NCBI GenBank assembly: GCA_037176725.1
Contig: JAZBRS010000020.1
Coordinates: 85,506,001 to 85,570,000 of the forward strand
From: Posidonia oceanica
Taxonomy: Eukaryota; Streptophyta; Magnoliopsida; Alismatales; Posidoniaceae
Direction: 5' to 3'
Length of the DNA stretch: 64,000 bases
Position numbers and translations under genes: made by a program. The first letter of the stretch is position 1. Each line of letters starts with the position of its first letter. Under the pieces are notes generated by a model. It worked only from the letters and a program-made list of their open reading frames with translations, was not told where the DNA came from and did no database searches. Below, piece after piece: positions 1-11,237 of the stretch.

Positions 1-1531
1 CTGGTCAGTAAACTCGGAACTTACTAGTTACCTCCTTTCACGTGACTTTGTACCGGATAGATGGAGTTCCACCTGCTTGTTTCCTCGAACCGGACGGATG
101 AGGATAAGCTATCCTTTCGCATGACTTTGTATCGGACGGACGGAGTCCTGCTTGCTTGTTTCCTCGAGCCGAACGGACGAGGACAAGCTATCCTTTCGTG
201 CGACTTCGTATCGAACGGACGGAGTCCCACTTGCTTGTTTCCTCGTACCGGACGGACGAGGACAATCTATCCTTTCGCGCGACTTCGTACTGGACAGATG
301 GAGTCCTGCCTGCTTGTTTCCTTGTATCGAACGGACGAGGACAAGCTATCCTTTCGTGCGACTTTGTACCGAATGGACGAAGTCCCACCTACTTGTTTCC
401 TCATACCGGACAGACAAGGACAAGCTATCCTTTCACGTGACTTCGTACCGAATGGATGGAGTCCCGCCTGCTTGTTTCCTCGAACCGAACGGACGAGCAC
501 AAGCTATCCACACGACTTCGTACCAGACGGACGGAGTCCTGCCTACTTGTTTCCTTGTACCAGACGGATGAGGAGAGGCTATCCTTTCGCACGACTTCAT
601 ACCGAACGGACGGAGTCCCGCCTGCTTAGTTTTCTCATACCGGACGAACGAGGACAAGCTATCCTTTCGCACGACTTTGTTCCGGATGGACGAACTCCCG
701 CCTGCTTGCCTCCTCGCTCCGGGTGGATGAGGAAAGGTCCTTTTTCCTTTTGCGCAACTTTGTTCTGGGCAAACGAAGTCCCGCTTGTTTGGTTCCTTGT
801 TCTGGGCGGTCAAGGACCATTTTGCCCATCTTTCTTCTTGGGCTGGCAACCCTAACTACTTGGTTGACACCTGTCACATTGTCTAGCCATCTTCTTGATG
901 CCAGGAGCACTACAGCTGTCCCCTAGTATCTCTCCCGATACTAGGGACATCATTTTTGCTACCCTGAGGTATCAGATCTTCTTTCTCCCAGGTTGGTAAC
1001 CCTAACTACTCGGATGGTATCCGTCATAGTGTCTGGCGTCTTTTCCTGGGCCGATAACCCAAACTATCCAGCGATTAGTCTATTAGCTCATCATTCATTG
1101 CATCACATCGCACATCATAGCATCATGTTGCAAGTCATTGCACTTTATTACATACCATTGCGCATTTGCATGTGTCCCCAGCAGAGCCAGCATCAACATG
1201 CATCACATTAGCATTGCTTAGAGCTGTATAGAGCTCAGCGTGCACCCGCATCGCATGCATCAGCATCATTGTCGCTTAGAGCCGAACAGATCTCAGTAAA
1301 CGGCAACATCGTGCTAACCCGCACGCTTACCCCCAGTAGAGTTCAGCCCACTTGAGCACTAGCATCCGCATCAGCATTTGCATTACGGCAACGTGTCACG
1401 ACTTTCGGTGCCTCCACCGGATAAGCGACTCACGCCGACAACAACAATCCTCCCACCGACTTCAAGCGGGGTGTCATGTCAACCCTGAGCAGTGGCCTTG
1501 GTCCCCTCGACCTTGCTCAGGGAGGGGCATC
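1..1531 (+). mobile_element. LTR element A (Tat/Ogre-like Ty3-gypsy), 3' internal non-coding region
   Basis: This is the end of the internal region of an LTR retrotransposon whose 5' part lies outside the window. It holds a 79-bp tandem array, then scattered copies of a GGCTGGCAACCCTAACT-type repeat near 840, 990 and 1050, then about 150 bases that closely match the end of element B's internal region (15150-15298). It finishes with a purine-rich tract (1519-1529) just before an LTR starting TGTAGACACC. I see no protein domain in it. The assignment to the Tat/Ogre side of Ty3-gypsy is inferred from the similarity to element B. Confidence 0.75.
44..840. repeat. 79-bp tandem repeat array, about 10 copies
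   Basis: Anchors reading GACTTYGT recur at 44, 123, 202, 281, 360, 439, 514, 593, 673 and about 755, giving a period of 79 with one 4-bp deletion (439 to 514) and drift at the right end. Units share the words CTGCTTGTTTCCTCG and GAGGACAAGCTATCC. Because 79 is not a multiple of 3, each frame cycles through all registers. The open frames here are therefore by-products of the repeat and not genes. Tandem arrays in the 3' non-coding part are a known habit of Tat/Ogre elements. Confidence 0.9.
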
Positions 1532-3822
1532 TGTAGACACCCCAATCTGGTAGTCATTTGTCGGCTGTTTTCTTCAGAAGAGCGCGATCGGTCAAGGCAG
1601 ACCCCACCACTCACTAAACTCAGCCAGATCCATCACAACCCAACCAGGATGTCTCAAAACCTAACCCAATCCATCAAAACACCATAACACCTAAAGCCCG
1701 AGCCCATTGGTGGCCCAGAAACACAAGAAACAAGCTCAGAATCCAAGCCAGCATCCCCTATCTAGGACCCTCGTGTTTAGCTCTCGCGTAGTGCTCTCGT
1801 GTGACACTCTCGCACTGCCCTGGGTCAGGGGAAGGGTTAAGTGGACCATTCACTTTTGGACCATGGATCCTTGGTTTCCTATTGGCTTGCATGGATCTGA
1901 GAGTGTGCCCTCGTGCTCCTGGACCATCGTACCCCCCATAACCAAACTAACCCCCATCAAATCCCCAACCCAAATCCCAACCAACCATTTCAAATCTAGA
2001 TCTACACCAACAGCCTGCATGCCTCCTGACTTCTATAAAACCAGCCTCCTTCTCCGACAAGGCTCCCGCTTGGCTCTCTCTTGGCACACCTGAGATACCC
2101 TCCAACATCCTCTTGCTCTCTCGCACCTCAGCCCCCCCCCCCAAACTCTTGCTTCCTAGAGTCAAGCAACCCATCTCTGGCCACCCTTTTGCCAACCTTG
2201 CCATAGAGAACCACCCACTGAGAGCAACCCATTCCTCCGACCACCAGAGCCATCCCTCGTGCCTGTGTGAGTGAGAGCCACCTGTCCCAAGTGTTGCCCG
2301 GACCGTCGCCTCCTCCACTGTCGTTGACTGAGAGCCATCTCTAGAGAAACGCAACCACCGTCGGGGAACAATTCCGCACGCACTCGCAGGTAAGCCACAT
2401 CCTCGCTACTCTAGAATTCACCTCTTCTATGCTGTGGATGTTCCTCCTTGTGTGAATTCATTGTTCGTTAGCGTTTTTCTTCTCTGGTTTGCCGTTTTCT
2501 TCTTGACCGGTGATGGGTTCCAAACCACACAAGGCCGACTGCTGATGAGCGTGGGACTCGCCCCATTCCTCCAGGTCCTATTGTTTTCTTACTCAATTTC
2601 GCTCATTTTCCTTCTCCTTGCCCCCCTCCTAGACGCTCCAAAGGTGTCTTGTACTCACGGCCTCCTTCGTGGCCGACCAAGCACAAGGATGCTGGCATTG
2701 ACCAAGGAGGACGGGGAGGGGTGCCGCCCACTGTTTTTTACTTAGAATTGCATTGCCTCTTCTCCCTCACTTCTCCCCAATGCTCCTGGACGCCTTAGAG
2801 GCATCCCTCTAAGCTCGCGGCCCCTCTCGTGGCCGACCGAGTTCGGGCTTGCCGGCGTCGGCCAAAGAGGTTAGGGAAGAGGTGGAATTGGTGCTTTGAT
2901 CCTCCCACGTTGCATTATCTTCTCTCCCTCACTTTCCATCACCCCTCCGAGAGCCGGAATAACGTCCCAGAGGTCACCAGCCTTCGCTATAGCCGGCCGA
3001 CCTCCGGAACTCTAGCAGTGATACGACGGAGGTGGGGAAGACAACTCGAGGGTCCTCGGTCTTGTTTAGTTGCATATTCTCGTTCCTAGATCATTCCTCT
3101 CGGTCAATTGATCGATTCCATATCGATTTGAATCGAGACGAATTCCCAATTTGGCGATGAGAGTCCACTGTTCGAACAGGCCTGTCTCGTAGACTTGTCT
3201 CGCGTGACGGTCTCGCGGTTTTTACAAGGCCCTGAGCAGTGGATAGAGCTTACATTTTAGCTTTTGATTTGCTTAATTCTTGATTTCCTCTCAGCTTGGA
3301 TGTTTCCCAGACATGTTTTGTCAGACTCCTGAGATTTCTTGGCATTTATCATACATTTCTAGTCTATTTCCTATTTTATTCATCATTTGCATAACATGTT
3401 TCATCTTTGCCTTATGGCATACATCACTTGGCATTCAATGCCTACACAAGCCACACATTCGAGCGGAATGACGATAGAAAGACCGACTCTCTCGGGCGCA
3501 TTGGGGGTGCCTAATCCCTTCCCCATGCGTAACAGGAGTCCTTACCTTTTCTCTGGACCGCAATGACCTTGTGTCGCGTTTACTTGGGTCGGATTTGCAT
3601 ATTTGCATTCCTTTTATCTATTTTTTAGCATCCGGTTTTACTCGTCTTCCGATTTTCAAATAGATTAGGTGGCGACTCCATTTTCTTATTATTTTTCCCT
3701 TTGATTTCACTATTTTATGGTGTTTCCTCGAGTCGAGTCCTCCTCGGATCCACCACATAGTCGTGATCAGGCACTCCCTCAAGGCCCCTCCTCTGGTTGG
3801 GCCGCGACGCCTCATAGTCACA
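1532..3822 (+). mobile_element. 3' LTR of element A
   Basis: It starts TGTAGACACC after a purine tract and ends in CA at 3822, giving 2291 bp. It matches, with divergence, the reverse complement of 19809-21779 along its length: both have the start box, a block mentioning GGCCCA, the stretch before the TATA box, and a GC-rich middle. A segment at 3477-3570 (GAAAGACCGACT to TTTCTCTGG) is also shared with element B's LTRs. L1 LINE sequence resumes directly at 3823, so A was inserted into the LINE. Its 5' LTR is outside the window, so a target duplication cannot be tested. Confidence 0.8.
2034..2040 (+). promoter_or_regulatory. TATA box of LTR A
   Basis: The TATAAAA lies about 500 bases into the LTR, following TTC. 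The same position in the homologous solo LTR (minus strand, near 21251-21257) also carries TATAAAA. Conservation of the box between two diverged copies supports it as the U3 promoter. Activity is inferred. Confidence 0.5.
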
Positions 3823-4444
3823 GGGGGCGTCTTACTCTACTTAATTCTATCCTTTCAACCATCTCTACATACTACTTATCTGTCTTGCATCTCCCTATTA
3901 GAATTGAAAAAGAAATCGATAAAATCTGCAAATGCTTTTTGTGGAACTCTAGCTCCTTTGATTGCAGGGGATACCATCTTGCTAGATGGCAGAATATCTG
4001 TAGGAAAAAAACACCATGATGGATTAGAGATAATCAATATTTGGAAATTTAATTTTGCCCTTAGGTGCAAGCTTCTTTGGAATCTATTTGCATGTATGGA
4101 AAATACCAAATGGTGTCGCCCGATTAGAAGTAGATACCTTAAAAATAATAACCACGGTGCTATTTTGAACATCTTTTCTAGTCATATATCCCCTCTATGG
4201 AAAGAGTTAAAATCATGCTTTGTGATTATTAATAATTTCAGCTGCTTCTCAATTCACAATGGTCAGTCCATTTTATTCTGGGAAAGTAGATGGTATGATC
4301 AGATGCCCCTGAAATTTATTTTTTTGACCTATACAATCTTGCGAAGAATAAAAAATGGTCTCTTACCAAGATGGTTTCTTCTTTTCCACATCAAGGTGCT
4401 GGCTTATTTAAGCTCATCCCTAACCATTCTCTTGCGCTGCTACC
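3823..4444 (+). pseudogene. L1-type LINE ORF2 fragment, left part (RT C-terminal region)
   Basis: Conceptual translation starting at the end of LTR A reads GRLTLLNSILSTISTYYLSV and then a stretch ending in LHLPIRIEKEIDKICKCFLW. This is the well-known region after the reverse-transcriptase palm in plant L1 LINEs. A frameshift near 4015 moves the homologous frame to a second reading (GLEIINIWKFNFALRC), followed by the usual linker before the zinc-binding zf-RVT domain. The sequence stops abruptly at the LTR of element B and resumes at 18813. It is a dead fragment and the host layer for elements A and B. Confidence 0.85.
4440..4444. repeat. Target site duplication of element B, left copy (CTACC)
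   Basis: CTACC immediately precedes the TG of the 5' LTR and is repeated at 18808-18812 right after the CA of the 3' LTR. Confidence 0.9.
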
Positions 4445-7400
4445 TGTTGATACCCTATTTTGACTGCCTGGAAGATGGCGAACTACTCTGGAAAGCTTGC
4501 TTGGATTCTGGGATGGTTCTCTCTTTTCAAATTAACCCATTTTGACCTAAAAACCAAATCCCATTCCTAAACCAACCCTAAAACCCCACCTAAACCCCAA
4601 AACCATAACCCAACTTAAACCTAAGCCCAAAAGCCCATTTTAAACCATGGCCCAAGCCCATTCAGCCTTTGGCCTCCTGGGCGTGTTGGACGCTGGCACG
4701 GGCAACGTCCAACGTTGGACGCGCTCTGTGCTAGCGTCCAACGTCTCGGGAGTTGCAGCGGCTGCTCCGCAACCTCTGGCCCACCTCCCGTCCCCTTCGC
4801 TGCCCGTACACACTTACTCACCATCCCCTCAGTCCACTACAGCCACCCACTAGCCTCCAAGCGTGAGTAACTACCCTGCCAAGCCATCCCCTCCTCCCCA
4901 GCACCTCTTCCGCTCTCACCGCAAATCACTGACTTCGGCCACCTCCTCCTGCCACCACCGAGACTTTCTCGCCCTTCCGACAAGCTCCATGCCTCCACCT
5001 GACAACTCTCGTGGACTCCCCACACCCAGCGGCCTGCCACAACCTCTGCCACACCTACAAATCCCTGCAACCCAACACTCAAACCCATGCACCCAACACC
5101 AAAACAGCAACTTCACCGCCCAATTCAGACGACCACACCGATTCCAGAGAGAATTGAGAGCTTGAGCGACCAAGAGCGAACTCCCACGATCATCCCCAGA
5201 CCTCTAGCTCCCTTTCCCGTGCCTCCTACGCACCGAGCAAGCTCGCCGGAGTTGGCCTACCGCAACCTTCCGCGCCGACCGGCCGAGAGCGGATACGCCA
5301 TTTCAGGCCGCACCAAGGTAGGCTTTCGATCCCCATAGCTCATGCATGCATGTGGTAAAGTTCCTAGCTTGTTTCCCCGCACTTTAGCATAGCACACACC
5401 CCTCCCCGCTTTGGCTTTCTGTCCGCGAGGAGGTGGAGGTGGGTGGAGCAATCCACCCGCCTATTCCCAGTGCCGAGCATATGGACATGCTCGTCGTCGG
5501 CCACTCTTGCTTCCTAGCAAGTTAATTTAAGCTTTTTGGCCGATTTGGCCACTGTCCTTGGCCGGGAAAGTTCCCGACTTATTGGATGCACAGCCTGGTG
5601 CGTCCAACGTTGGACGCGCCAAAGTGCAGCGTCCAACACCCAGCTGTTCACTGTTTTCCTTTGCCCTGTTTTTGCTTTCCAACTTGCCATGCTTTATTTA
5701 CATCTTCATGAGCTTGTGGTATATGCTTCCTTATACGTTCCTTGATGCCTTTGCATGCTTAATATCTTGTTTTGATCCTTGCTTGGATCAGTACTTCATG
5801 CTTTAGATCATTGTGCTGCTTGCCTGTGTTGGACGCTGGAGTGAGTCGCGTCCAACGTTGGATGCTGGTTCATCCAGCGTCCTACTTCCCTGCTTGCTTA
5901 CATCTGCTGCCATGCTTGCATATTGCTTATTTTTGAGTTATATCTATGATCTATGCATGCCTAGTGATGTCTGGCCTCTATGGCACCTATGTTTAAGCTT
6001 GCTAGTCTCCACTTTAACCGCATGTTTGCATATGTGGGATTTTTATCCCTTTATTTCTTTACACCTCTTTCTTACTTGCTTCTTATGGATTACATGCTTG
6101 GCTTGTGTGGTTTGTCATGATCTGGCATATTCTCAATTGTTTGCATGCATGATTATGTGGGGTTTTGAGCTCAGCTCCCCCTTTGCAGGTGGCTTTACAT
6201 CCTTCATGTGTTGGACACTGGAACATTCAGCGTCCTACGTTTCTGCTTAGTAACTTCCATTTAAATGCTTGCATGATGCTCTGATCTCTTATGTTCGTTT
6301 GATCCATGCCTGCATGCCCTGCCTATGCTTGTTTACAGCAGCCTGAATCCAGGCTATGATGTTTCCTTGCTAGTTTGCATGCTATCTTGCCATCTGCCTG
6401 TTCCAGAGTGTTGGACGCTAGATACTGCAACGTCCTATGTTGGACGCTGTATGTTCTAGCGTCCAACACCCTATAATAGCTTAAAACTCATTCATGCTTG
6501 CATCTTGCCATCAAATCTTATTCTGGTTATTTGTCTTGATTGCCTTGCATGTTATACATGTCATGCACTCTCATGCAGCATTTACATCGCATTCATATAG
6601 CCTGCATGCATGCATTTTTTCTCAAAAGCATGGCTTAGTTGTTGGACGCCTCGGATCTCAGCGTCCAACATTGGATGCTGTCATTCTGAGCGTCCAACAC
6701 CCTCTGCCTGTTTTAAAATCGCTTTGATCTTGCTTCTGGTTTCTGGGCCTTGTGTTTTGGTTTCCCAGCATGCTTTATCTGCCCATGGGTTTTTACATTG
6801 CATTAAATTCATAATTTCCAAGTTTGCATTGCATGTTTTCTGCATTTTGGCTTCTGCCTGTGTAGGACGCCAGCTATCTCAACGTCCAACATTGGACACT
6901 GCTGGTAGCTACGTCCAACACTTGTAGTAAGCTGCACCTTCGTTTTAAGCACCGAATCCGTTTTGATCGCCGCCCCTTGCATTTCGTTGGTCCCTGTACA
7001 TGCCTACGACACCCGTGCATGCTGTCGGGACCCTGTTTTGGTTTTGTGCCTTATATTGCACGCTTTCCCATGGTTTTCGTCTCGGACTCGCTTTTGCTTT
7101 CTCTTTTGCATATCGCTCGCTTGTATCGTTTTCCGTGCTTTTGCATCGTTTTCTGTGCTTGCATCATTTTCCGTGCTTCTACATCTCTTTCTGCGCTTGC
7201 ATCATTTTCCGCGCCAGTTTTGCATTGTTTTCTGCACCCACTTTCGCTTTATCCCTTGCATGTCACTTGCATTGCATGGTTTTCCACGCAGTTTTGCTTT
7301 ATCGCCTGCATTTGCATTAGGGCAGTGATGCTTACTGCCTGGAGTTCTTACGAACCAAAGTCCACCCGGTTCGGAACACTGGCAGCATTGCTGAGCGCGT

Positions 7401-7939
7401 AGACAGCACGTTTAATTTCCATACATGGCATTTAGGCACTTTAAGCAGTTAAAGCGTACATAGCATAGCATGGCATCTATCGCCTACAAGCGTATAGCAA
7501 AGGCAAGCGATTGCCGATATTCGGCATATGCGAGCGAGTTAGCCTAGAAAGACCGACTTCTCGAGCGTGTCGGGGGTGCCTAACACCTTCCCCGCACGTA
7601 ACAGGAGTCCTTATCCTTTCTCTGGCCCGCAGTGACCATTTTGCCCTCGTCTTTAGCACGAGTCATCTTCTTTGCATAGCATTGCATTACATTGCATCCT
7701 TTTGTGTGGTTTTGCATGTTTTTCATGCATTTCCCCGGTTTTCCTTGTCTCCCGACTTAATAGACACGATGGCAACTCCCTTTTATTTCTTTTTCCCTTT
7801 GGCTTTTCGCCTCTGTTTTTGGTGTTTTGAGTCGAGCTTCCTCCTCGGACCACCTGCTAATAGTGAACCTGATTCCAATTGGTGCACGCGAGCTCTGGGC
7901 AACGTGCATGGACGATCGCGAATGCCGGGGATCGCTACA
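4445..7939 (+). mobile_element. 5' LTR of element B (3495 bp)
   Basis: It begins TGTTGATACC and ends GATCGCTACA. It is near-identical over long stretches to 15299-18807, for example 5540-6230 against 16361-17050. Visible differences are a longer C-rich segment near 5370-5420, absent from the 3' copy, and loss of one 28-bp hairpin unit near 6235. Its 3' portion (7547-7637) carries the GAAAGACCGACTTC to CTCTGGCCCGCAG block shared with LTRs A and C. Open frames inside it are identical in both LTRs and look non-coding. Confidence 0.9.
4685..6922. repeat. Seven dispersed hairpin modules of the GTTGGACGC / GCGTCCAAC type, 5' LTR
   Basis: Inverted nonamers GTTGGACGC and GCGTCCAAC, with variants, are grouped at about 4685-4743, 5600-5638, 5829-5888, 6211-6240, 6409-6470, 6641-6704 and 6863-6922. 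A typical module has an outer GTGTTGGACGC, a central GCGTCCAACGTTGGACGC-like palindrome and an outer GCGTCCAACAC. This can fold as two adjacent stem-loops. The centre at 5600-5617 is a perfect 18-bp palindrome. Modules are separated by 200-900 bases of unrelated sequence. No function is known to me. Confidence 0.85.
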
Positions 7940-7940
7940 G

Positions 7941-7958
7941 TGGCTACTCCATTAGGGA
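7941..7958 (+). other. Primer-binding site of element B
   Basis: TGGCTACTCCATTAGGGA starts one base after the 5' LTR. From memory it resembles the TGGCGACTCC-type sites ascribed to tRNA-Arg in Ogre/Tat elements, with several mismatches. The tRNA identity is an inference. Confidence 0.6.
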
Positions 7959-9065
7959 TACAAGACTCCGGCTTTCGTTTTGGCTTTCTCGCCACTAGCT
8001 TTTCGTGCTTTTGCATGCCTTGCTTGCTTACCTGCTTGCCTGTTTATTTACTCGCTTTATGCCATGTTTGCCTGTGCTGCTTTATTTTTTCGCATTACAT
8101 GCCTAAATACTTGCTTGGCACACTATGCATGTCTTTTGGGTGTTAAGTGTTTTGTTTTACATAAATGCTATGCCACCACGCACGCACATGCTCTGCCATA
8201 CCTGCCTTTTGACATGCTAAGTGTTTCTTTTTCCACTATCATGTCCACATACACATGCACATGCCATGCACATGCCTTTTGCCTTGTTGCGTGATTGTCT
8301 GCATGCCATGACTTCTTGTTTCTTTCCCCTTCATGCTTTTGCCATGTTTAGGATATTAGAAACATGCTTGCTCCCCTCTTATTTAATTTAAAAGTAACAA
8401 TAAAGCCAACATTTAACATTCAAGCACAACTAGAGCTAAACTTGTGATTTCCCCTTGGTTAATAAAACGCAAGTAAAAAACTCTAATGCATATCGCATGT
8501 CTGATCATTTTAGAAAGCATGCATCTTCTCATCCCTGAGTCCACCCACTTAATCTGAGAAGGATAGTCCAGGTCTCTCGTTCAACTACTTAGGCACAAGG
8601 CGAGCAGGTCAGTCTGTCCCCCTTGTCTGGGGTCGTGTCGGTGCTACTAGAGGGTACAACCCATGCCTCGGCAGGGTCAAGGCTACTACGGCGCCACTCG
8701 TTATACCTGAGCTCTGGGCTAGGGTCCAAACGGGAGCCTTATTTTCTGACTTGGAGTCAATAAATCCCATTACCCATGAGTGCGTCCTAGTAGGTCATCT
8801 ACTCAGGACATGTATGGTGAGAGAGTGCATATTAGGACATTCATCTACACGTATGTCATTCATGCCACTCCTAATAACTCTTTATTGCATTCAACCTCTG
8901 ACATCTCTGCTGTTTTTGCAGGTAGGTGCGGGATCCACTGCCCGGACCCTGAGCGGATCCCTCCTCTGTCTCGGAGCTACTCGTCGCTTCCAACAGTAGC
9001 TCCCCTTTAGGTCTCGCATCTTTACTCTCTCGTCGCAGCCTTCCCTCACTTAGACTCGGTCAGCG
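7959..9065 (+). other. 5' leader of element B, non-coding
   Basis: About 1.1 kb lies between the primer-binding site and the gag ATG. It is rich in TGC/CATG words, then AT-rich around 8380-8500. I see no reading frame with recognisable similarity. Long untranslated leaders are usual in large Ty3-gypsy elements. Confidence 0.5.
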
Positions 9066-11237
9066 ATGGCCCAGTTTGCCGGTGAGCTCCGCTTTTCTGT
9101 TGACTCGGAGGGGTTTACCACTTAGGTCCCTTCGGATTTCGCTGCCACTCACTTTGTGCCCTCTGTGACACCAGGATTCCACCCTCAGGTGTCTGGGGCA
9201 CCCTAGTATGCTGCAGGGCATTGGCAGACCTGCGCCCCTCTGGATCCTGTCATCGAGCCTGTCTTGATGACCGCCCCTTGCGCTCTGGAGGCGCCTTTGA
9301 CCCCTCCGTCCCAAGGCTATGTCGCTCTTGACATCTCTACTGTTGCGGCGACCTTTGCCATAGGTTCCCGACCTCTTGAGTCTGCCCCCCAGTCGGTCTT
9401 GCAACTCAACGTTCCCACTCACGGGTCCCCTGAAGTGCGATATCGGCACCTGATGGAGATTGCCCAGACACTACAGGGCATGGCTCTATCAGTTCGCCCC
9501 TCTTGTGTTCCTGCTACTCCTGAGGTTCTTCTGTAGCCTGCACCTGCACACACTGCACTCTCGCCTAAACCATCGCCCCAGCTACACACTGCTCCGGTGA
9601 TGAAGGCATGGCTTCTGCCTCCTGCTTCTGCACAGCACTATGCACTGCATGCACCTCCGCCATCTGGTGATCAATCCTTCGGACTGGTTGGAGCATAGTA
9701 CCACACAGGCCTGCTGCCCGGCACTGCGCCTGTGCAGCAACTGTTGCTCCAACACTCTGCACCATGCACTGCACAGCATATTATCTATCCATCCTCCTTG
9801 CATCAGATTCAGAACTCAACATACTTTCCTGCCTACACCACACACACGCACGGATACGCCGGCCATCATGTCGTGCCACCAGGCGACGCGATGGTGGACC
9901 CAAAGGAGCACCTCGGTGCGTCCTTTTCGGCGTATGTGGCCCTTGCCCCTGCTGCACCACCTTCTTTGGCAGCAGCTCCAGCATCCAACGACGACAAGTT
10001 CGCCATTCTAGAGAAAGCATTTCGATAAGTGCAGGGAACGAACCACCAGTCTTACCAGTTTCACGACCTCTGTCTCTTTCCTGAGGCTGCACTCCCTTCA
10101 AAGTTCCGCATCCTGGACTTCGATAAATACAATGGTAGAAGTTGTCCCATCTCGCATCTGATGGCATACTGTGGGGACCTTGCTCAGCTCCAAGCTGATG
10201 AAAGGCTCCTTATCCGCCTGTTTTAGAAGAGTTTGACCGGCCCCGTGGTCAAGTGGTTCATTTCCCTTGGCATGGCTACGGTTCAGACTTGGACTGATCT
10301 TTCTCAGGCCTTCCTTGAGTAGTATGTATTCAACCTTGACTTGATCCCCAAGAGAGAGGATCTCGTCGCCATCCGGTAGAGGCCCCAAGAGCCATTCGGC
10401 GAGTATGTCGATCATTGGCGCTCTTTAGCCGCCCAAGTCAAAGATAGACCCTCCAAGGAGGATTCTATCGAAATGATCATCAAGGGAGCACTGCCAGTGA
10501 CTGGGACTCTGCTTTGCATTCAGCACAACACTAGCTTTGCATCGCTGATTAGGGCTGGCGCCTACGTGGAAAGCTCACTGCAGAGTGGGCATTTCCCCGC
10601 ACTTTCTGCATTGGCTAGGCAGGCCAACACCCCCAGCAATCGCCGCAGCAGCAGCAACAACAACATCTCCACTCCCAGTTACTCTGAGCAGCACACCGAA
10701 GCATGCGCTGATCCTCTCGAAGAGCCTGCCTATGTAGAGAGTCAGCTAGACGCTTTTCCGCTAGAGCACGCACCTAATTATGCACCCACTGCACACATTG
10801 CCACCGTCGAGCCCGTGCATCACGTCACACCTGCTCGGCAAGGACTCCGACCAGGGCAGAAACGACCTCGTCAGGCTGAGTGTGATTACACCCCTTTGCC
10901 CGAACCACTGAGCGTCATCTTCCCTCAAGTTGAGTCACACCTGAGACTCCCGGCTATCCGCCCGTCACCGAACCCCCCTCCGCAGTGGCATAACACGGAT
11001 CAGTTCTGCAGCTTCCATCGAGCCATGGGGCACTCAACGGATGACTGCGTCACTTTACGGGATGCCGTCCAGGGCCTGATCGACCGTAAGGTCTTCAGCG
11101 TTGCCGTGCAGGAGGCAGCACCTACACCGACACCTGCACTTACACTCGCACACCCTAGTGTAGCCGACCCTTCCTTTTCCGAGCCTACAGGCTTTGCAGC
11201 TGCCGGAACCTCGGGGGTCTACACTAGGCTTTTCTGA
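9066..11237 (+). pseudogene. gag: gag polyprotein of element B, one frame with eight in-frame stops
   Basis: A single frame runs 723 codons from ATG 9066 to TGA 11235-11237 with no frameshift. It is interrupted by TAG at 9123, 9204, 9534, 9696, 10224, 10320 and 10377, and by TAA at 10026. The retrotransposon gag core lies at about codons 335-500, including KFRILDFDKYNG, a stretch like HLMAYCGDLAQLQADERLLI, and WFISLGMATVQTW. A Tat-type knuckle follows near codon 645, CSFHRAMGHSTDDC, which is C-x2-H-x4-H-x4-C. Each stop sits where Gln is plausible and CAG or CAA is one C-to-T change away. A short C-terminal tail is Ala/Thr/Pro rich. Gag would form the particle and bind RNA. As it stands this copy cannot make full-length protein without suppression. 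Confidence 0.9.

Noticed and set aside
61..855. 264-codon open frame, and overlapping long frames on both strands
   Set aside because: It lies wholly in the 79-bp tandem array. The unit length is not a multiple of 3 and lacks stops by chance, so many frames are open at once.
3763..4545. 260-codon frame as an intact gene
   Set aside because: It begins in LTR A, crosses LINE sequence in two frames of homology and ends inside LTR B. It is a chance fusion of three elements.
5813..6250. 145-codon frame repeated at 16634-17071
   Set aside because: It is the same LTR sequence twice and spans hairpin modules. It is Cys/Leu-rich without domain character and changes end when one hairpin unit is gained or lost.
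7511..8146. 211-codon frame across the 5' LTR end
   Set aside because: It runs through the LTR boundary and primer-binding site. The matching frame in the 3' LTR is shorter and different after 18807, so it is not a conserved gene.
9066..11237. Stop-codon reassignment or programmed TAG readthrough in gag
   Set aside because: One of the eight stops is TAA, the nearby CID-like gene uses standard code, and Gln-to-stop by deamination explains all eight. No readthrough signal was seen.
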